A stretch of DNA of 64,000 bases, taken from the NCBI GenBank assembly GCA_030998015.1, contig JARWMV010000239.1, forward strand, positions 682,001-746,000, in the 5' to 3' direction. Source of the DNA: Ceratorhiza oryzae-sativae (Eukaryota; Basidiomycota; Agaricomycetes; Cantharellales; Ceratobasidiaceae). The position numbers and the translations under genes are program-made. The notes below the pieces were generated by a model that saw only the letters and a program-made list of their open reading frames with translations, did not search any database and was not told the origin of the DNA. Positions within the stretch are counted from its first letter, which is position 1. Each line of letters begins with the position of its first letter. Positions 45,244-57,719 of the stretch are shown one piece after another.

Positions 45244-46190
45244 CTTGGCAGATCCCACGCTACAGCGTCTATCAATACCATGTGGCCATTGATATTAGAA
45301 AAAATAAATTACATATGTTCTGCTATCTTCTCGTTTCATTCGCTCGGTGTGTGTGTGTTGGTTTAGGGGTGCGAGGCAGGCGACGATACACAGATACTTG
45401 GCCGATGATGCTGAAACACACAATCGAGGATGGTGAGCGTAGCCAAAGCAATTAAAATAAATTTATATGCCCATACAATAGTGCTTTCACATGGATAGTT
45501 GTTACAACGTTTAGGAGTATATGCATAACATCCGCTCTCTGAATAGTCACGTGACTAGACAACAGTACACATAAGATTTTATGCCTTATACAGAGGAGTG
45601 CTGTAGGAATAGAATATGCCACTCGGAAATATCGTGTGGCCAAATTTATTAATTGTACTGCAGTGCCTTCTTCATAGTCTACCTGGAGCGCTCGTAAATA
45701 TCTCCACCAAAAGCCAGAGGCTTAACGAGTTTCACAAGTAACCTTTGGAGCGCTCAATATTCCCAGATTAGCACCGGAACTGGCAATACCAGGCTCTAGC
45801 GAGCACTCAAAAACTCACCCAGACAGCAATGTGTTACCACATGCCTGATAGAAATCGGTGTTCTTGGAGAAACGAGCAGACAAGTGACTCAGAGTTTCTG
45901 AACTACCATTATCCCCAGAGAACTACTTTGTTCTATTTGTTTTGCTTGGAGATGGATTTGCTATCGCTTATAGTTTCAGTTTGATTTATGACTCAAAGCG
46001 CTTGTGTAACCCCGCAAAGCTTGAGGGAGGAAATCCATGCTACGAGTTTATAATCGACTCCTAACTGGCACAACTAATTTGCTGAAACCTATCGAAATGA
46101 ATAAGGCTGCTTGTAGGCGTCCGTGATGTAGAACGAAATATCCTTGCCAGACGAAAGGTTTATACAACCTTCAGCAATCTGTTTTATTAA
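45244..46190. other. gene-poor stretch
   Basis: AT-rich, short frames only. It contains the 5' flank of the tRNA gene and the 3' flank of the orphan exon. Nothing else supported. Confidence 0.4.
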
Positions 46191-46470
46191 TTATTTACCA
46201 GGCAGATCATCTGACTGTATTGTCATTCCAGACTCTGTCGCCTCGGTTTCAGAGCCAAAACTAGATGGCGCATACTCAGACCCCGGGCTTGGTATAACAT
46301 GATAGACCGTAGCACCAGTATCACGATCGCAGTAGGCGAAAACACCCATCGCTAGCAGATGCTTGGCGAGTGCTCCACACTGGAATTCAGGAGTACTCTC
46401 GTATTGTGTGAAGAGTTGTTTTATGCTGTAGGCGTGGTTGAGAGGGAAGTGACCAACACCACAACGCCGG
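46191..46470 (-). CDS. orphan terminal exon of an unrecognised gene
   Basis: A 93-codon open frame on the minus strand without early ATG, so easily overlooked. It reads GHFPLNHAYSIKQLFTQYES, FQCGALAKHLLAMGVFAYCD, ATVYHVIPSPGSEYAPSSF and ends IQSDDLPGK, TAA 46191-46193. A plausible acceptor (TTCGGCAAG) lies at its upstream edge. Composition is protein-like, not low-complexity. No upstream exons could be placed in 46.5-47.9 kb, where only scattered frames occur (for example minus 47012-47110 with NETVYVPIDPSAYNPVRV). It could be the 3' end of a real gene or a remnant. Confidence 0.4.
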
Positions 46471-47945
46471 CTTGCCGAATAAGACAGGGGGCATTAATAT
46501 TACTAAAAGCAATTTCAGATGTTTTCGCTCATCCACATTCAAATGTTAGTGAATCCCGCTACAGAGGGCTGCGGCGGGTAGCCCAAAATACCCTTGTGAG
46601 CTCAAAGGCTCAGCGTGCTGTTGAGTCCCGTGTTAGCTTTGCGTAAATTTTGCGGCCTTTATGTAACACTCTCTGTACAAGCCCACCTATGTTCTCTCAA
46701 ATGTGAAGAATTTTGACTGATTGTTTCTCTTGCTCCGCATGGTAGACGGGCTATTGGAATGTAATGTGCTGAAGCATCTTCGGTAGCGCCCTGGGGTTCG
46801 GCAGAGAAACCCACATGCTAACTGTCCGATCTTGCTGTGATGTGAAATCGGCAAGCAATAATCAATAAAACTTTATACTGATGAGTCGACAATTTATCGT
46901 ATACAATTTTATATATGAAAAAGCAGAGAGCGATGTCCCGGAGCTGTCACAACATCCCACCATACGTTACAATGCCGTGGCGAACATACTCTACAATGCG
47001 CCTTTGAACGTGCTTTCCTACTTTCGGTCTTTCACTCTAACTGGGTTATATGCGCTCGGATCGATCGGAACATAAACCGTTTCATTCAAATCCAGATCCG
47101 ACTATGAAGCCCACTTCAAGTTTCTGCTAGAAAAAAAAAACACAAAGGTATTTGTGTGAAGAGGCGATGATGCATATCGTGTTAGGAGACTTGGTGGGTT
47201 GTGTCGATCTATTGTGTAATCCACGTGCCATCTAGTTCACAAGGTGGTGCTGGTTGTACACCTCTGCTGTCTCCATGTAGTATCCCATCGGGGAATTAGC
47301 ATAGCTTGTAAGCGTGTATGTGACGTTACTGAAATTTCAACCGAAGTAGGAGCAGGTGCTCGGCCATTAAAGCGACCGATCAGCCGGTATAACTGCACGA
47401 ACTGAGTTGCGGACATGGGCTATTGACAGACCTGGAGAAAAATCACACAGAAAACACTTGAGTGAAATAAGGTAATTTTGTTCGAGGTAAATCCAGTCTC
47501 CCTTTGCTGCATGTTCATAATGGTATAAGATGGTAATCCTAGCACACTGCATAAAGCCAGACCTATCTCAAAGCAAACTTTTCATTGCCTAGCTGATACA
47601 TCTTAATTTCAAAACACAGCATACCTTTGCAGAATAGCGAAAAGCACACCACAGATATCTAATCTACACAACCGCGGGCCGTGAACGTTAGTCAAAGATT
47701 CGAGAAGGGTTTGACACGGAGGGGATGAAACAGGAGTGGGGAAGACAAAAGCAACCTCAAGATGAATATCTTTCATGACCAGCAGCATTTTTGGGGACAT
47801 TTCTAATAAGCAAGTCGAAACTAAACGGTCAGCTCGAATAAAATCCGCTCACCGAAATTCTTAGCACACCCGCATCACGGCTGAATTGCTATGAGTTTAC
47901 GCCTAAAAAAAAGGGGCCAAATTTTGCATATTTACACTTGCATGG
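46471..47945. other. unresolved stretch with isolated coding-like fragments
   Basis: Minus-strand fragments at about 47012-47110 and 47609-47800 look protein-like but do not splice convincingly to each other or to the orphan exon. May be one decayed or undetected gene. Confidence 0.25.
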
Positions 47946-48269
47946 CTATTTCCCCTTCGGCTTGCCGGCGGGATGCTGATGCTCTTCCTCGGGCTTCTTG
48001 GCATTCGAGGGCGTGGGGGCATCAGCTATGGAAACCTGGCTGTCTGTGTCAGCCTCATCACTCGCAATTGTCAGGTCGATCGCCATCCTCTTGGGAGCTT
48101 TGGCGGTTGGCGCTGTGACCACGGTTGACATGGCGTGAGAGCCCACTGTGTCCTTGGAGCTGGTAGCCATAGGAGCGTATGTATGCGTAGATGCGCTACT
48201 GAGATAGGTTCCGCTTTGTCGAACACTGTCTGAAATTCTGCTAGACGGAGCCAGCGACAAGGAATACAC
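47946..48269 (-). CDS. possible small low-complexity protein
   Basis: Open frame of up to 107 codons, more likely 74 from the ATG at 48168 (MATSSKDTVGSHAMS), ending HQHPAGKPKGK. Ser/Thr/Ala/Lys-rich, no motif. No supporting splice or homologue. Listed as a weak candidate. Confidence 0.25.
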   Translation of the reverse strand: MYSLSLAPSSRISDSVRQSGTYLSSASTHTYAPMATSSKDTVGSHAMSTVVTAPTAKAPKRMAIDLTIASDEADTDSQVSIADAPTPSNAKKPEEEHQHPAGKPKGK

Positions 48270-49002
48270 ACATGTCGCTCAGATTGGCCAAACCTTCGAG
48301 TAGGCTTACCTCGACATTACCCAAAATAATGCTTGCTTGCTCAGCACATTCTTATTTACGTCGCGGAAGGAACTGACTTAAGGTGAAGAAGGCTCATTAG
48401 GGGTTTGGGATCATGTTAGCATGGGTCCACAAAGGACGTGAATCGTGCCCATATCCCACCAGAGCTTCCTTAGAGAGCACCGCTCCTAATGGACTCTGCA
48501 GAGCCAGAGTTTCTATGCGCAACCGTTTCTACATGGTGCTGGCTTTAGCTATGTCCACCAGGGAGGAGAGTCCAAACCTTACAGTAGGGGCCACAGTCGT
48601 ACGGGAGCGGCAGTTACTGATTCGTGACGCGGCAAGTGAAGGCGTTAGTCAGGGTGGCTCCAGTTTGGTGGACTCGGTCTAGCACAAAGGCTCCCCAGAG
48701 TTGTATGGTATCGAACTGAGAGGCCAAAGAAGGGCCAAGAGGACTCTACGGGGTTGCCACTGGTCACGGTTCTATTACCGTTCCCTTGGCCATATCTAGG
48801 TGAAAACCAAGCGCACACCGCCCGGACACTCAAGGCACTGTAGAGTTCAAAGAGTTACATTAAAGATATATACTGAAAGAGAACGTATGCACAACACCCT
48901 CAATTACAGGAACAAAGACGGCTACACCAAAAGAGTGACCTTAACGAAATACAACCTTTTGAAATACAGCCGGAAACCGAAACGGTAGAGAGCCCAATCA
49001 AA
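48270..49002. other. intergenic region
   Basis: 3' flank of the second P450. An 89-codon plus frame (48413-48682) has no support. Confidence 0.4.
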
Positions 49003-51464
49003 TTAGATCGGAGTAACGATGAGAGGCATCCTATGTCCTATTTGCAACAACGGTAATCAGAACAACTCTGAAAAAGTGATCGAGAGTACTCACCCTTGTC
49101 AAACTCCCCATCGACAAATGGACGCACGACCATGAAATTGTGACCTTTCATCGGGCTCGCGCCGGAAAAGTCAAACGAGGCAACAAGGACAGCCAGAATG
49201 ACCTTGATCTCGATCAGCGCCCACCGCGAGGCAGGACAGGACTAAGGAATGTGAGTTCGAATGCACAACGTTTGGACGAATCAACTCACGGATGGGCCAA
49301 TGGAAAAGTTCATCAGATTCGCATACAAGCCCGGATTGGCCTTGGCAGCCGCTGGCAAGTTGTTCCACCGGTCTGGGCTGAAATGATGGTCAGCACCAAT
49401 TTCAGATCACCAAGATCAAGACTCACTTGAATTCGTGCGCATCTCTCCCCAGATATCCTTGGACACATTCATTCCCTCAAGTGGGATGTGGATAAATTCG
49501 CCCTTCCGGATCCTGATACCGCCACCAGGAAGACCCGTCTCGGCGCCTCCGACCCAGGCGCGCGAGATCTCGCCTCGTTCGCCAACATAGACAGGCCCGG
49601 ACACAGGGATCACATCGTCTCGGGCTGCGACGCGCAACGTACTCTGTACGGTTGGATGGAATCTCAGTGTCTCTCGAACCACATTTTCGAAATACGGGAG
49701 CGCGTCGATTCGGCCGGTAAGCTCGCCCAGTTCTCCAGTAAGGTCCGCATAGTTCGATTCCGAGGTGTTGGTAGGTGCAAACGATTTAAGCATGGGCGCG
49801 AGCGGTTCGAGCTCAGCACGGAGGCGTGCCTGAATAGCTGGATATCGTGCCAACTCCCAGAGCGCCCATGTCATAGTGAGACTAGACTATCGTGTCCAGC
49901 AAACATAATCGTATCAATCTGAGCTAGGATCTCCGAATCGGTAAGGGGCGTCTTGGAGGATTCACTAGTGCGTACTGTTTTGGGTTAGTTTGTGCCTTGA
50001 TATAGGATATCGGACTTACGGAGGAGGTCAAGGACGCTGAAATCCTTGCCTGTCAATCCCCCTGATGATTTCTCGCAAGCAAATGCCTCTCGACGACTGG
50101 CTAGTACTTTCTGGCTCGTAGCTTCAATAATCGCGCGGCACCGTTGGATCTCTTTGGTGCGTGCATCAGGCTGAAAATGAGTTAGTTAGTGTGAGGACAA
50201 TAAGCAGGAGAAACGGCTCACCAGCCGGGAGGCGATCCAGTCGGGAGCAAAGAGCGCCGCACTATGAACTGGATGGTCTTCTTGGCGAAGAGCATCGAAC
50301 ATGCATCGATAGGCGCTGTAGGTCTCGTTGGTCTCCTCTTGGATGGCACCGAACTCGTAACCAAATGCTGGGATAGCGAGTGAGAAACGGCTGATGGATC
50401 GTCAGATGTGCACCCACCTGCCCTGCCAACAATGTCAAACGAGATACGACCAATCCAGTTGTGTAGATCTAGTCGAACGAGTGGTTTCTCTTGACCCGCA
50501 ATCTTGTCAACCTCGATGCCTGACCGTGTCACTTCGTGGGGGATGGCAAGGAACGACCGCAGCTTGTCGCGGAGCTGAAAGGGGGATTAGATTCGGCGGG
50601 CCAGCATTAAGCAATTAATTACCTCGAAAGATTTGTAGAGAAAAAGCGGAGAGAGGCTCTTGATAGAGTTGAAAGAAAAGGCCGGAGCAATGATACGGCG
50701 AAGCATGCGGTGCTCTTCGCCCTCGGTGGCCATTATTCCGCGGCTAAACGAACCTGACAGAGTGCGTTGGCAATATGCTACGTGACCGTATCACATTGCT
50801 CACCTCCGTTGGCAAGCCTCTGGATGTATCGCTGAGTTTGCCATGGCTTGGGGTAGACGTCTGCGGCGCGGTTCAAACTGTGGTCGAGTTAAATCAGGTA
50901 CTTGAGAGCTGAATGGCAACTCACATATAATTGAGCGCAACGGGGTCCACGGTCATAAGGCGGTTGTCAAACTGCAAACATAATGAGTACAAGGTAACCG
51001 GGTCAAGGTCGCAACTAACATAGCCCATGCCCTGGAAGCGTATCGTCTTGCCATAGCGTTTCTCATATTCTTCGTGCCGAAACTTTGCGAGACGCGGGCT
51101 GCAAGAAAAAAAAAGTTGCCACATGAGGACCATGATACGCTCTGCTGAACCGTATGACTTACGTCTGCAATTCGAACAGTTGATTTGCTGCAAAGTACCC
51201 ATTTGTGGGAGGACCAGGCAGGTGGCGAAGGTAACTTCTGCAGGGGCCGACGACCTGCGAACAGATCGAAGATCAGTTAGGACAATAGACGAGGCGACCA
51301 GAGAGCTATTGTTCGCGGTCTGGAGAAGAAAGGTGGTGGTGGATACTCACGAAAAGAACAATAAGATAGCGGGCGGTGTAGAGGGCGAGACAGATGGCGC
51401 CATAGGTGAGAACGAACGAAAGGATGGTGCTCAACAGCGCGCCGAGAGACGTTGGTGAGGACAT
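49003..51464 (-). CDS. cytochrome P450 monooxygenase (second copy, atypical heme loop)
   Basis: ATG at 51464 (MSSPTSLGALLSTILSFVLT) gives a membrane anchor; then LRHLPGPPTNGYF, KYGKTIRFQGMG, GIMATEGEEHRMLRRIIAPA, an I-helix segment TIMFAGHDS, the ExxR of VVRETLRFHPTVQSTLRVA, and SPDRW. The heme loop crosses an intron: FSIGPS | SCPASRWALIEIK. The consensus FxxGxRxCxG has Ser where Arg is expected and Ala for the last Gly; the heme-ligand Cys is present. The end RMPLIVTPI is typical, TAA 49003-49005. In the I-helix (about 49880-49892) the frame is lost as if one base were missing; the downstream MTWALWELARYP continues in the next frame. ORC1 starts 195 bp away on the other strand. Confidence 0.78.
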
Positions 51465-51616
51465 GGTGGGGGGCGATTTTGGGACAGATCTTTCCGCCCA
51501 CACGCTTTTACGATGGCCGCTCGACGCTGGTCGGTGTCAGACGCTCACGGGCGCCCGAACAGGCCAACAAACGAGATGACACCCAGAAGTGCGCCCAAGC
51601 ATGTGCAAACACAGGT

Positions 51617-51622
51617 CACGTG
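51617..51622. promoter_or_regulatory. CACGTG box in the P450/ORC1 divergent promoter
   Basis: One perfect CACGTG in the 195-bp gap, 37 bp before the ORC1 ATG. The same word occurs twice in the DBF4 divergent promoter. Confidence 0.3.
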
Positions 51623-51658
51623 CACCCCCCTCCCCTTGTCTCATCCAGGCATCCCGCA

Positions 51659-54600
51659 ATGAAACCGGGGCTGCCCGGAGCCGTTCGCTATGCGTGGCCC
51701 GACAAACCTCTGGCCAGAAGAATTGTCGAATATCGCCACAGAGACGGCGTGGCCCTGTACAAACTCGTCTACCACACTGGCTTCGAGCGGATATTCACGG
51801 CCAGCAAGAAGCCCCGGCAGTCGCTCGAGGGCGTCCAACTCGACAACTATGCCATCGGCGACACTGTGCTCATCGCTACCAAAAGTGGCGAGCCCTACAT
51901 TGCTGTTATCGTGGGCATGTGGTATACGTCTCCTGCCCGGAACAGAGCAATCGAGGAAGACCAGTCCGAGGATGAGGACGATTTCCTAGACGAGGCGCGA
52001 ATGAGCATACTTGTCCACAAGTTTTTGCGACCAGCGCTGGATTTGCCCAAGATACGCCTAGAGCGTCCATATCGCAAAGTACGTATAATAGTACTTGCAC
52101 CAATGTGACGTCTTAATCCACGCGTTAGAAAGAAATATACTACGCCGTGAACAGGGAAAACGCAAACGTTAAATTGCGTGTGCCTCCATCATCGATCCTG
52201 CGCAGGTGTAACATTTCGTCCGACCCAACCCGCTTCTCTTCTACTGCTCTCACCGAAACGCAATGGAGCCAACGAAGGCCGCCGAAGCTGCTTATTCTCA
52301 TCCTCCGCCTCCGGAAACGCCGTCCAAACGTGGACGTCCTTCTCGCACTGCTAGCCATCAAACAGACTCGGCATTCGACTTTCTCTGTCTATCCGCACAC
52401 GACGCGCAGCGAGGAATATACTACGACTTTGCTTGGGAGTTGTTCCGAAAGGAGGCGCTGAAATTGTCTTCACCTTCACGGAGCTACACCGACTTTGATG
52501 GCGAAGGATGGAACCTGCCGGTGGACACGGAGGGCGCCATACCTGTCCGCAAGTCCAAAGCAAGCACCGCCACGCCAAGAGCGCAAAGCAAACACCAAAG
52601 GCAACCAAACCAAAGGCAACCAAATCCAGGCCAAATGCTCCAACCACACCGACAAATCCGCTTCGCGACCTCCATCCTCTGCCTCGCTGGTCTACAAGGA
52701 TGACCCCGAAGACGGCTTTGGCTCAGAGTCAAGCGGGAGTGGCTCAGACGTCTACGAGCCAGTGTCAGATGAAGAGCCAGAAATTGATCAAGAACTGGTG
52801 GATGATGTCCCAGATGACCTAGGTGAAGACGAAGACCCAGTTTCTGACGATGGTGAGGGAGCGGGTGAAGACACTCTCCGAACGCCACGTAAAGGCCGAC
52901 CTGGAGCTGCCACACCTTCAAAGCGAGGTCGACCCCGAAAAGCAGAGGATCTGCTCAAGACTCCGTCCAGGCCTCGAACGAAGCGGATTGCCGCCCCAAC
53001 TCCACACTCCAAAGCCGCACTCAAAAAACGCCGGAGCGCAGCCGATTTGTCTCGTTTGAGGGGGGTGATTTCATCTGGTATGGCGTCTGGTACCAACCGC
53101 ACAATAACATTGACCGATCAGTGTGAGCAGGAGAAGATCCGTCTTTAGGCGTAGCAGCCGCTACATTACCGGATAGCGTTGGCTCCGACCCTCACGTTCG
53201 GGCCATGTACGCTTTACACGTTGGCGCCCGGCCTGGTGCATTGCCATGCAGAGACAACGAGTTGCTGAGAGTGCTCGGTGACGTCGCGACTTGGTGACGT
53301 CTGGGGTGGGTGGATGTGTTTGTAAGTGTTGAGTAAAATCATAGATTCGACTTGATTGTCGATATCCTTTCCAGATATATCTGGTCTTCCTGGCACAGGC
53401 AAAACCGCCACGGTCCATGCGGTAATTCGGGAACTCAAGGGAATGGCTATGCGCAACGTAAGTGCGCCATCTGAATTGTAGATTCCTCCAACTTATTTCC
53501 CTGCTATCCAGGAGATCAGCCCCTTTTCGTACGTAGAGATAAACGGTTTGCGCATCCCCGAACCCAGTGCAGCGTATGCCCTCTTATGGGAGTCTATCTC
53601 TGGTCACGACGCCGCGCAACATGGCCATCTGAGCATCAGCCCCAAGGAGGCCCTGAGGCGTTTGACTAGACATTTCAATGGTGGATCTAGTGCTGGAAGT
53701 CATGCTTGGTACGCTAGTTGCCGTTGCCTCATGGCATCGAGGCTGATCGCCCGTATAGCGTGGTGTTGATGGACGAACTCGACCAAATGGTTACCGCCAA
53801 ACAAGACGTTGTTTACAACTTTTTCAATTGGCCCAACTTGCCCCAATCAAACTTGGTCATGATTGCTGTGGCCAACACGCATGACTTGCCCGAGCGAACA
53901 ATGAGTGCCAAAGTTAGGAGTCGACTTGGTAAGACATCTACTCTAAGACAAGACAAGCGAGCTGAGCAAGCACTAGGCATGGAACGGATCAACTTTGAAG
54001 CCTATACGGTCCAACAGTTGGTTGAGATTGTGAACGCACGGCTCGAGTCGCGAAAGCTGGTCAAATTAACCGAACACCAGTCATGAAACCCGACGCAATA
54101 AACTTTGCAGCGCGCAAAGTAGCAAGCATTTTCGGCGATGCTAGGCGAGTACTGGACGTCTGTAGGTACGTGTAACGCATATACCCACCTTCGTTTACTT
54201 AGATTGAATTCGTAGACGTGCGGTGGAGGTGTGTTACTCGCCCAAAGGCTCTCGGGTAGTCACGGTCCCAGATGTCATGGAGGTTATCAAGAGCATGGAT
54301 AAGTCTTCGACCGCCGACTACATCCGAGATTGCAGTTTCACGAGCGTCTTTTGCTGGCCAGCATGATCAGTCGGATGAGGCGTGCTGGCGTGGAGTCAGT
54401 CAAATGGGACGACGTGAGTCTATTGTATTGCCTGTCCGATGGCGATTTTGAATGCGATTGTCACTAGGTGACAACATATCACATGTCCCAGAGTGTCATG
54501 CTTGGCAAACACAAACCGACAAGGGCTGAGCTGCGGGGTGTCCTGGACTCGCTGGTTTTATCTCGGGCTGTAGTTGCGGAGGATATGGGACACCGTTCTG

Positions 54601-54746
54601 AAAGGGACAGGCTGGTTGCTCTGAAGCTTGACGGGACGCTGTTGAGCGAATCTTGTGTGCTGATGATTTGGGCGGCGAGAGGTGGAAGAGTATCCTGGGG
54701 CTGTGAAAGATGGAACCCAGAAATCTCACCAAGCGATGGGGGCTGA
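51659..54746 (+). CDS. ORC1: ORC1: largest subunit of the origin recognition complex
   Basis: ATG at 51659. A BAH domain comes first (GDTVLIATKSGEPYIAVIVG ... SILVHKFLRPALDLPK ... EIYYAV, later RGIYYDFAWELF). A long acidic/basic disordered region holds an AT-hook-like SKRGRPRK. Then the AAA+ core: ALPCRDNE, GVGGCVYISGLPGTGKTATV (Walker A), VVLMDELDQM (Walker B), IAVANTHDLPE (sensor 1), SRLGMERINFEAYT, FAARKVASIFGDARRVLDVC, and a C-terminal winged-helix region. The family marks replication origins and loads Mcm2-7. Frame breaks of the missing-base type occur near 53285, 54080 and 54338; one or more N-terminal ones (52230-52660) could be introns. An intron with GTAAGT at 53321 and one of 50 nt before VVLMDELD fit well. 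As ORC1 is essential, sequence error is more likely than decay. Confidence 0.85.
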
Positions 54747-55250
54747 TCGTTATCTGATACCCAGAGTTCTGCCCATCCGCTGTTTCTGGGTTCGCGCTCT
54801 TAGTGTTTATATTGATTCCGTCAGCATATTTCCGTCGTGAACAGTCTTTCCCATCTTTTCAACTACATGTTTTAATCGGCGGTGCGAGGCGGCCCACTAG
54901 GACATTAAAACCATTGCATATAATCAGATCTGTAACCATGTCTTGCCTCTTTTCATTCGGAATAGCAAGCTTGTTAGCCTTTTCCACATTTCTGTCTTCG
55001 AAGAATTTGATGGCATGCTAAATTGCCGCACCAGTCTCGACGATATGGGACCAGCTGCCCGCCTCCGCAAGCCATTCATTGCCATATTTCGAACCTTCCA
55101 GCTGAAGGATCAATCTTCTCGCTAGCCGACATCATTAATACACCGGTATGCATGCGCCCGAGATGCTGGCCAAGGTGTTAAATATACCGGGTCGGGGACT
55201 CCCAGCGACACAATCTACTCCATCCTCGCCAAGCTGATATCCTTCGCAAA
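54747..55250. other. intergenic region
   Basis: About 500 bp, ORC1 3' flank and carboxylesterase promoter. No exon supported. Confidence 0.4.
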
Positions 55251-57565
55251 ATGAAGTTACATCACCCAACAAAATTTATATTTCTTTGTCTTCCTATACT
55301 CGCTAGAGCAGAATCGGTAACTCTCACTAACTCGGCTGGGTCTCTCTTACCTCGGAGTCCGAAATACGACGACAAATCAGGATATATTCCTGGGTATTCC
55401 TTATGCCAATCCCCCCACTGGTTCTTTACGTTTCAAACCGCCGCGAGCGTGGGTTCAAGCCAGCAATACATCTCTCGTAAACGCAACTGTAGACAAGCCA
55501 ATCTGTATTCAGAGTGCTCCTATCGACTATTCCCCGGTGTCCGAAGACTGTTTGTATCTAAGCTTGTGTAAGTTGGCGAGTATTTCATCTGGGCTGCTTG
55601 TGTATATGATAACTGGCATAGGGAAACCGAGCAACGTAACGAGCAAGCTACCTGTGTTAGTCTGGATTTGTGAGTTGTTTCATCCCCACGTCTCGGCTAA
55701 ATATATGTAATTGTCCCGGATGTCAGACGGCGGGGGGTTCTTGAATGGATCGACGCTTGGGTATCCCGGTGACCATATTTTGACAACAGCGTTTAAATTG
55801 GTGAACCCCTTTTCACACCTTCCCAACTTGGGTAGACATCTGACGGTGATATGCACATAGAACAAGCCGGTTGTGTACGTAGCTATGAATTATCGGCTCG
55901 GCATATATGGGTGTAAATCACGCTTGAGACACGCTGTACAATGTGGCTGATTACACACACTCTAGTTCCACCTGGTCGGCAGTCTGAGGCAGCTGGTGCG
56001 CTCAACCTCGGGTTGAAGGATCAGCGCTTGGCACTCGAGTGGGTCAATAAAATATCGGGTTATTTGGCGGTGACCCAAACAAAGTCAGGCTGTTTCCATA
56101 GCCTAGCGCATTGCACTTACGTTTGGATGTATGCATACTACAGGTCATGATTTTCGGTGAATCAGCAGGCGCAATGAGCGTGGCCTATCAAATGCTTTAC
56201 AAAAACGGCAACAATGGGGGGATTTTTAGGACCGCCCTTATGCAAAGTGGTTCACCATCGACGTGAGTCCAGGGCTGCCCGTATTTACGGCTCTAATTGG
56301 CCTCTCATTCTTCGGAATAGTTATTCCGCAAAGCCTGCATCGTATCCCCCACGCCAGGCTGCTTACGATTTCATAGCCAATGCCACCGGCTGTGCAACAG
56401 CCAATTTCGAGTGCCTTCGCAGGGCAAACGCAGCTACCTTGAGGCAGGCGAACTACGATGTGGTTCAAGTAAGTATCAAATGAGCTAGTGATCGCCCTTC
56501 TAGTTGCGATATTGACTCGCACGTGGGGAGCTACCGCGTAACTTGCGAACACCCGACCCCTATCCTTCTGCGATTGGTCCAACTCTTTCGCTCGGCGATC
56601 CATTTCTGCCACGGCCTCCAAGACAGAGCGTCAAGGATGGCAGTTTGCCAGGATCCCATTCGTGTGCGGCAGTGAGTCTCAGCGTGCATCAAAAAATATT
56701 CTTGATATCCGTTTTGATTCGGCCATTGCCTAGCAAACTTGGACGAAGGCACAATCTTTGTCAACGACCCCAACAGCACGTCCGAGCTAGTTTCATTTTT
56801 AACAACTCAGCTTCCAGGTCTTACTTTTGGCATCGCAAATTCTAGTGCTGTTGACCAGCTCTTGGAGTATTATCCAGCGGATCCGAGCGCCGGGTCTCCT
56901 TACAACACTGGTAATAATACATTCGAGAGGGCGGCTCAGTATAAGCGAGCAGCTAGTGTTGTTGGTGATCTCGTTTTCGACGTAAGTGATAGATACCTTG
57001 TAGCCAATGGCCGTAGGATCCATTTAGTATTATAGGCACCGCGAAGAGACTTTCTCCGCATTGCCTCATCCTTAAATATACCGACTTGGTAGGCTTGAGT
57101 ACCTCCCCTCAGCATGCCCAGTCCTTTACTCTTTTCAATAGGTCCTACCAATTTGCTCAAATAGCGCCTGATGCCCCCGAGTATGGCACCTACCACTCCT
57201 CCGAGTTACTTTTTGTCTTTCAGTATCTAGAGGCTGGGTCACCGCAGAGTCTTTTGGATCTAAGTGTTGGAATTTTGGACTACTGGTGGGTGTTGTTCCA
57301 TACATATATGCTATATTTAAGACTCGGTGCAACCACAGGCTGGCCCTCGCATATAATCTGGACCCAAACGTGCCAACTCGTAAGTGGGATAGATATTTTT
57401 TTATGAATTGAATTCACTAAAATTATAGATATAGGTGCTCAATGGCCTAAATATCGTGTGGGTGCTGGAAACTCCCTCCAGCTACAAGCTGGAAACACAA
57501 CGCTTATTCCGGATTCGTTCCGTACCGCGGGAATTGGATACATTAGTTCTATAATTCTAAACTGA
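55251..57565 (+). CDS. secreted type-B carboxylesterase/lipase
   Basis: Signal peptide MKLHHPTKFIFLCLPILARA. Core landmarks: IFLGIPYANPPTGSLRF, SEDCLYLSL, KLPVLVWIYGGGFLNGS (oxyanion hole), KPVVYVAMNYRLGIYGF, PPGRQSEAAGALNLGLKDQR, nucleophile elbow MIFGESAGAMS, QSGSPS, NLDEGT (acid region) and the catalytic His in PEYGTYHSSEL. It ends IGYISSIILN, TGA 57563-57565. So the complete alpha/beta-hydrolase fold of the carboxylesterase family is present, with many introns. Two missing-base type frame breaks occur, at TTT 56063-56065 (expected YFGGDPNK reads YLAVTQTK) and at GG 56639-56640 (expected DGQFARIPFVCG). It hydrolyses esters outside the cell; substrate unknown. It lies between ORC1 and PRI2 on the same strand. 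Confidence 0.82.
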
Positions 57566-57719
57566 GCAATGTTTATGATCTATTCATACTCTACTCGAAA
57601 ACTGGTTGTGAATGTGATTATGTTGAGGATATAGATGATTACGTCATTGGAAAGCGCGCCTCCAATGCTCCATCAAACGCGATCACCTGACCGGCCTCTC
57701 TATCCAACGAGCTTCAATA

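Noticed and set aside
37573..51464. Secondary-metabolite gene cluster
   Set aside because: Two P450s are about 10 kb apart and no backbone enzyme (PKS, NRPS, terpene synthase) or cluster regulator lies between or around them.
53260..53310. GGTGACGTC repeated at 16-bp distance as a duplication that broke ORC1
   Set aside because: Removing one 16-bp unit does not restore the GVGGCVYISG frame, so it does not explain the break.
53700..53775. Frameshift before the ORC1 Walker B motif
   Set aside because: A 50-nt intron (GTACGC...TATAG) joins GSHA to VVLMDELD in phase.
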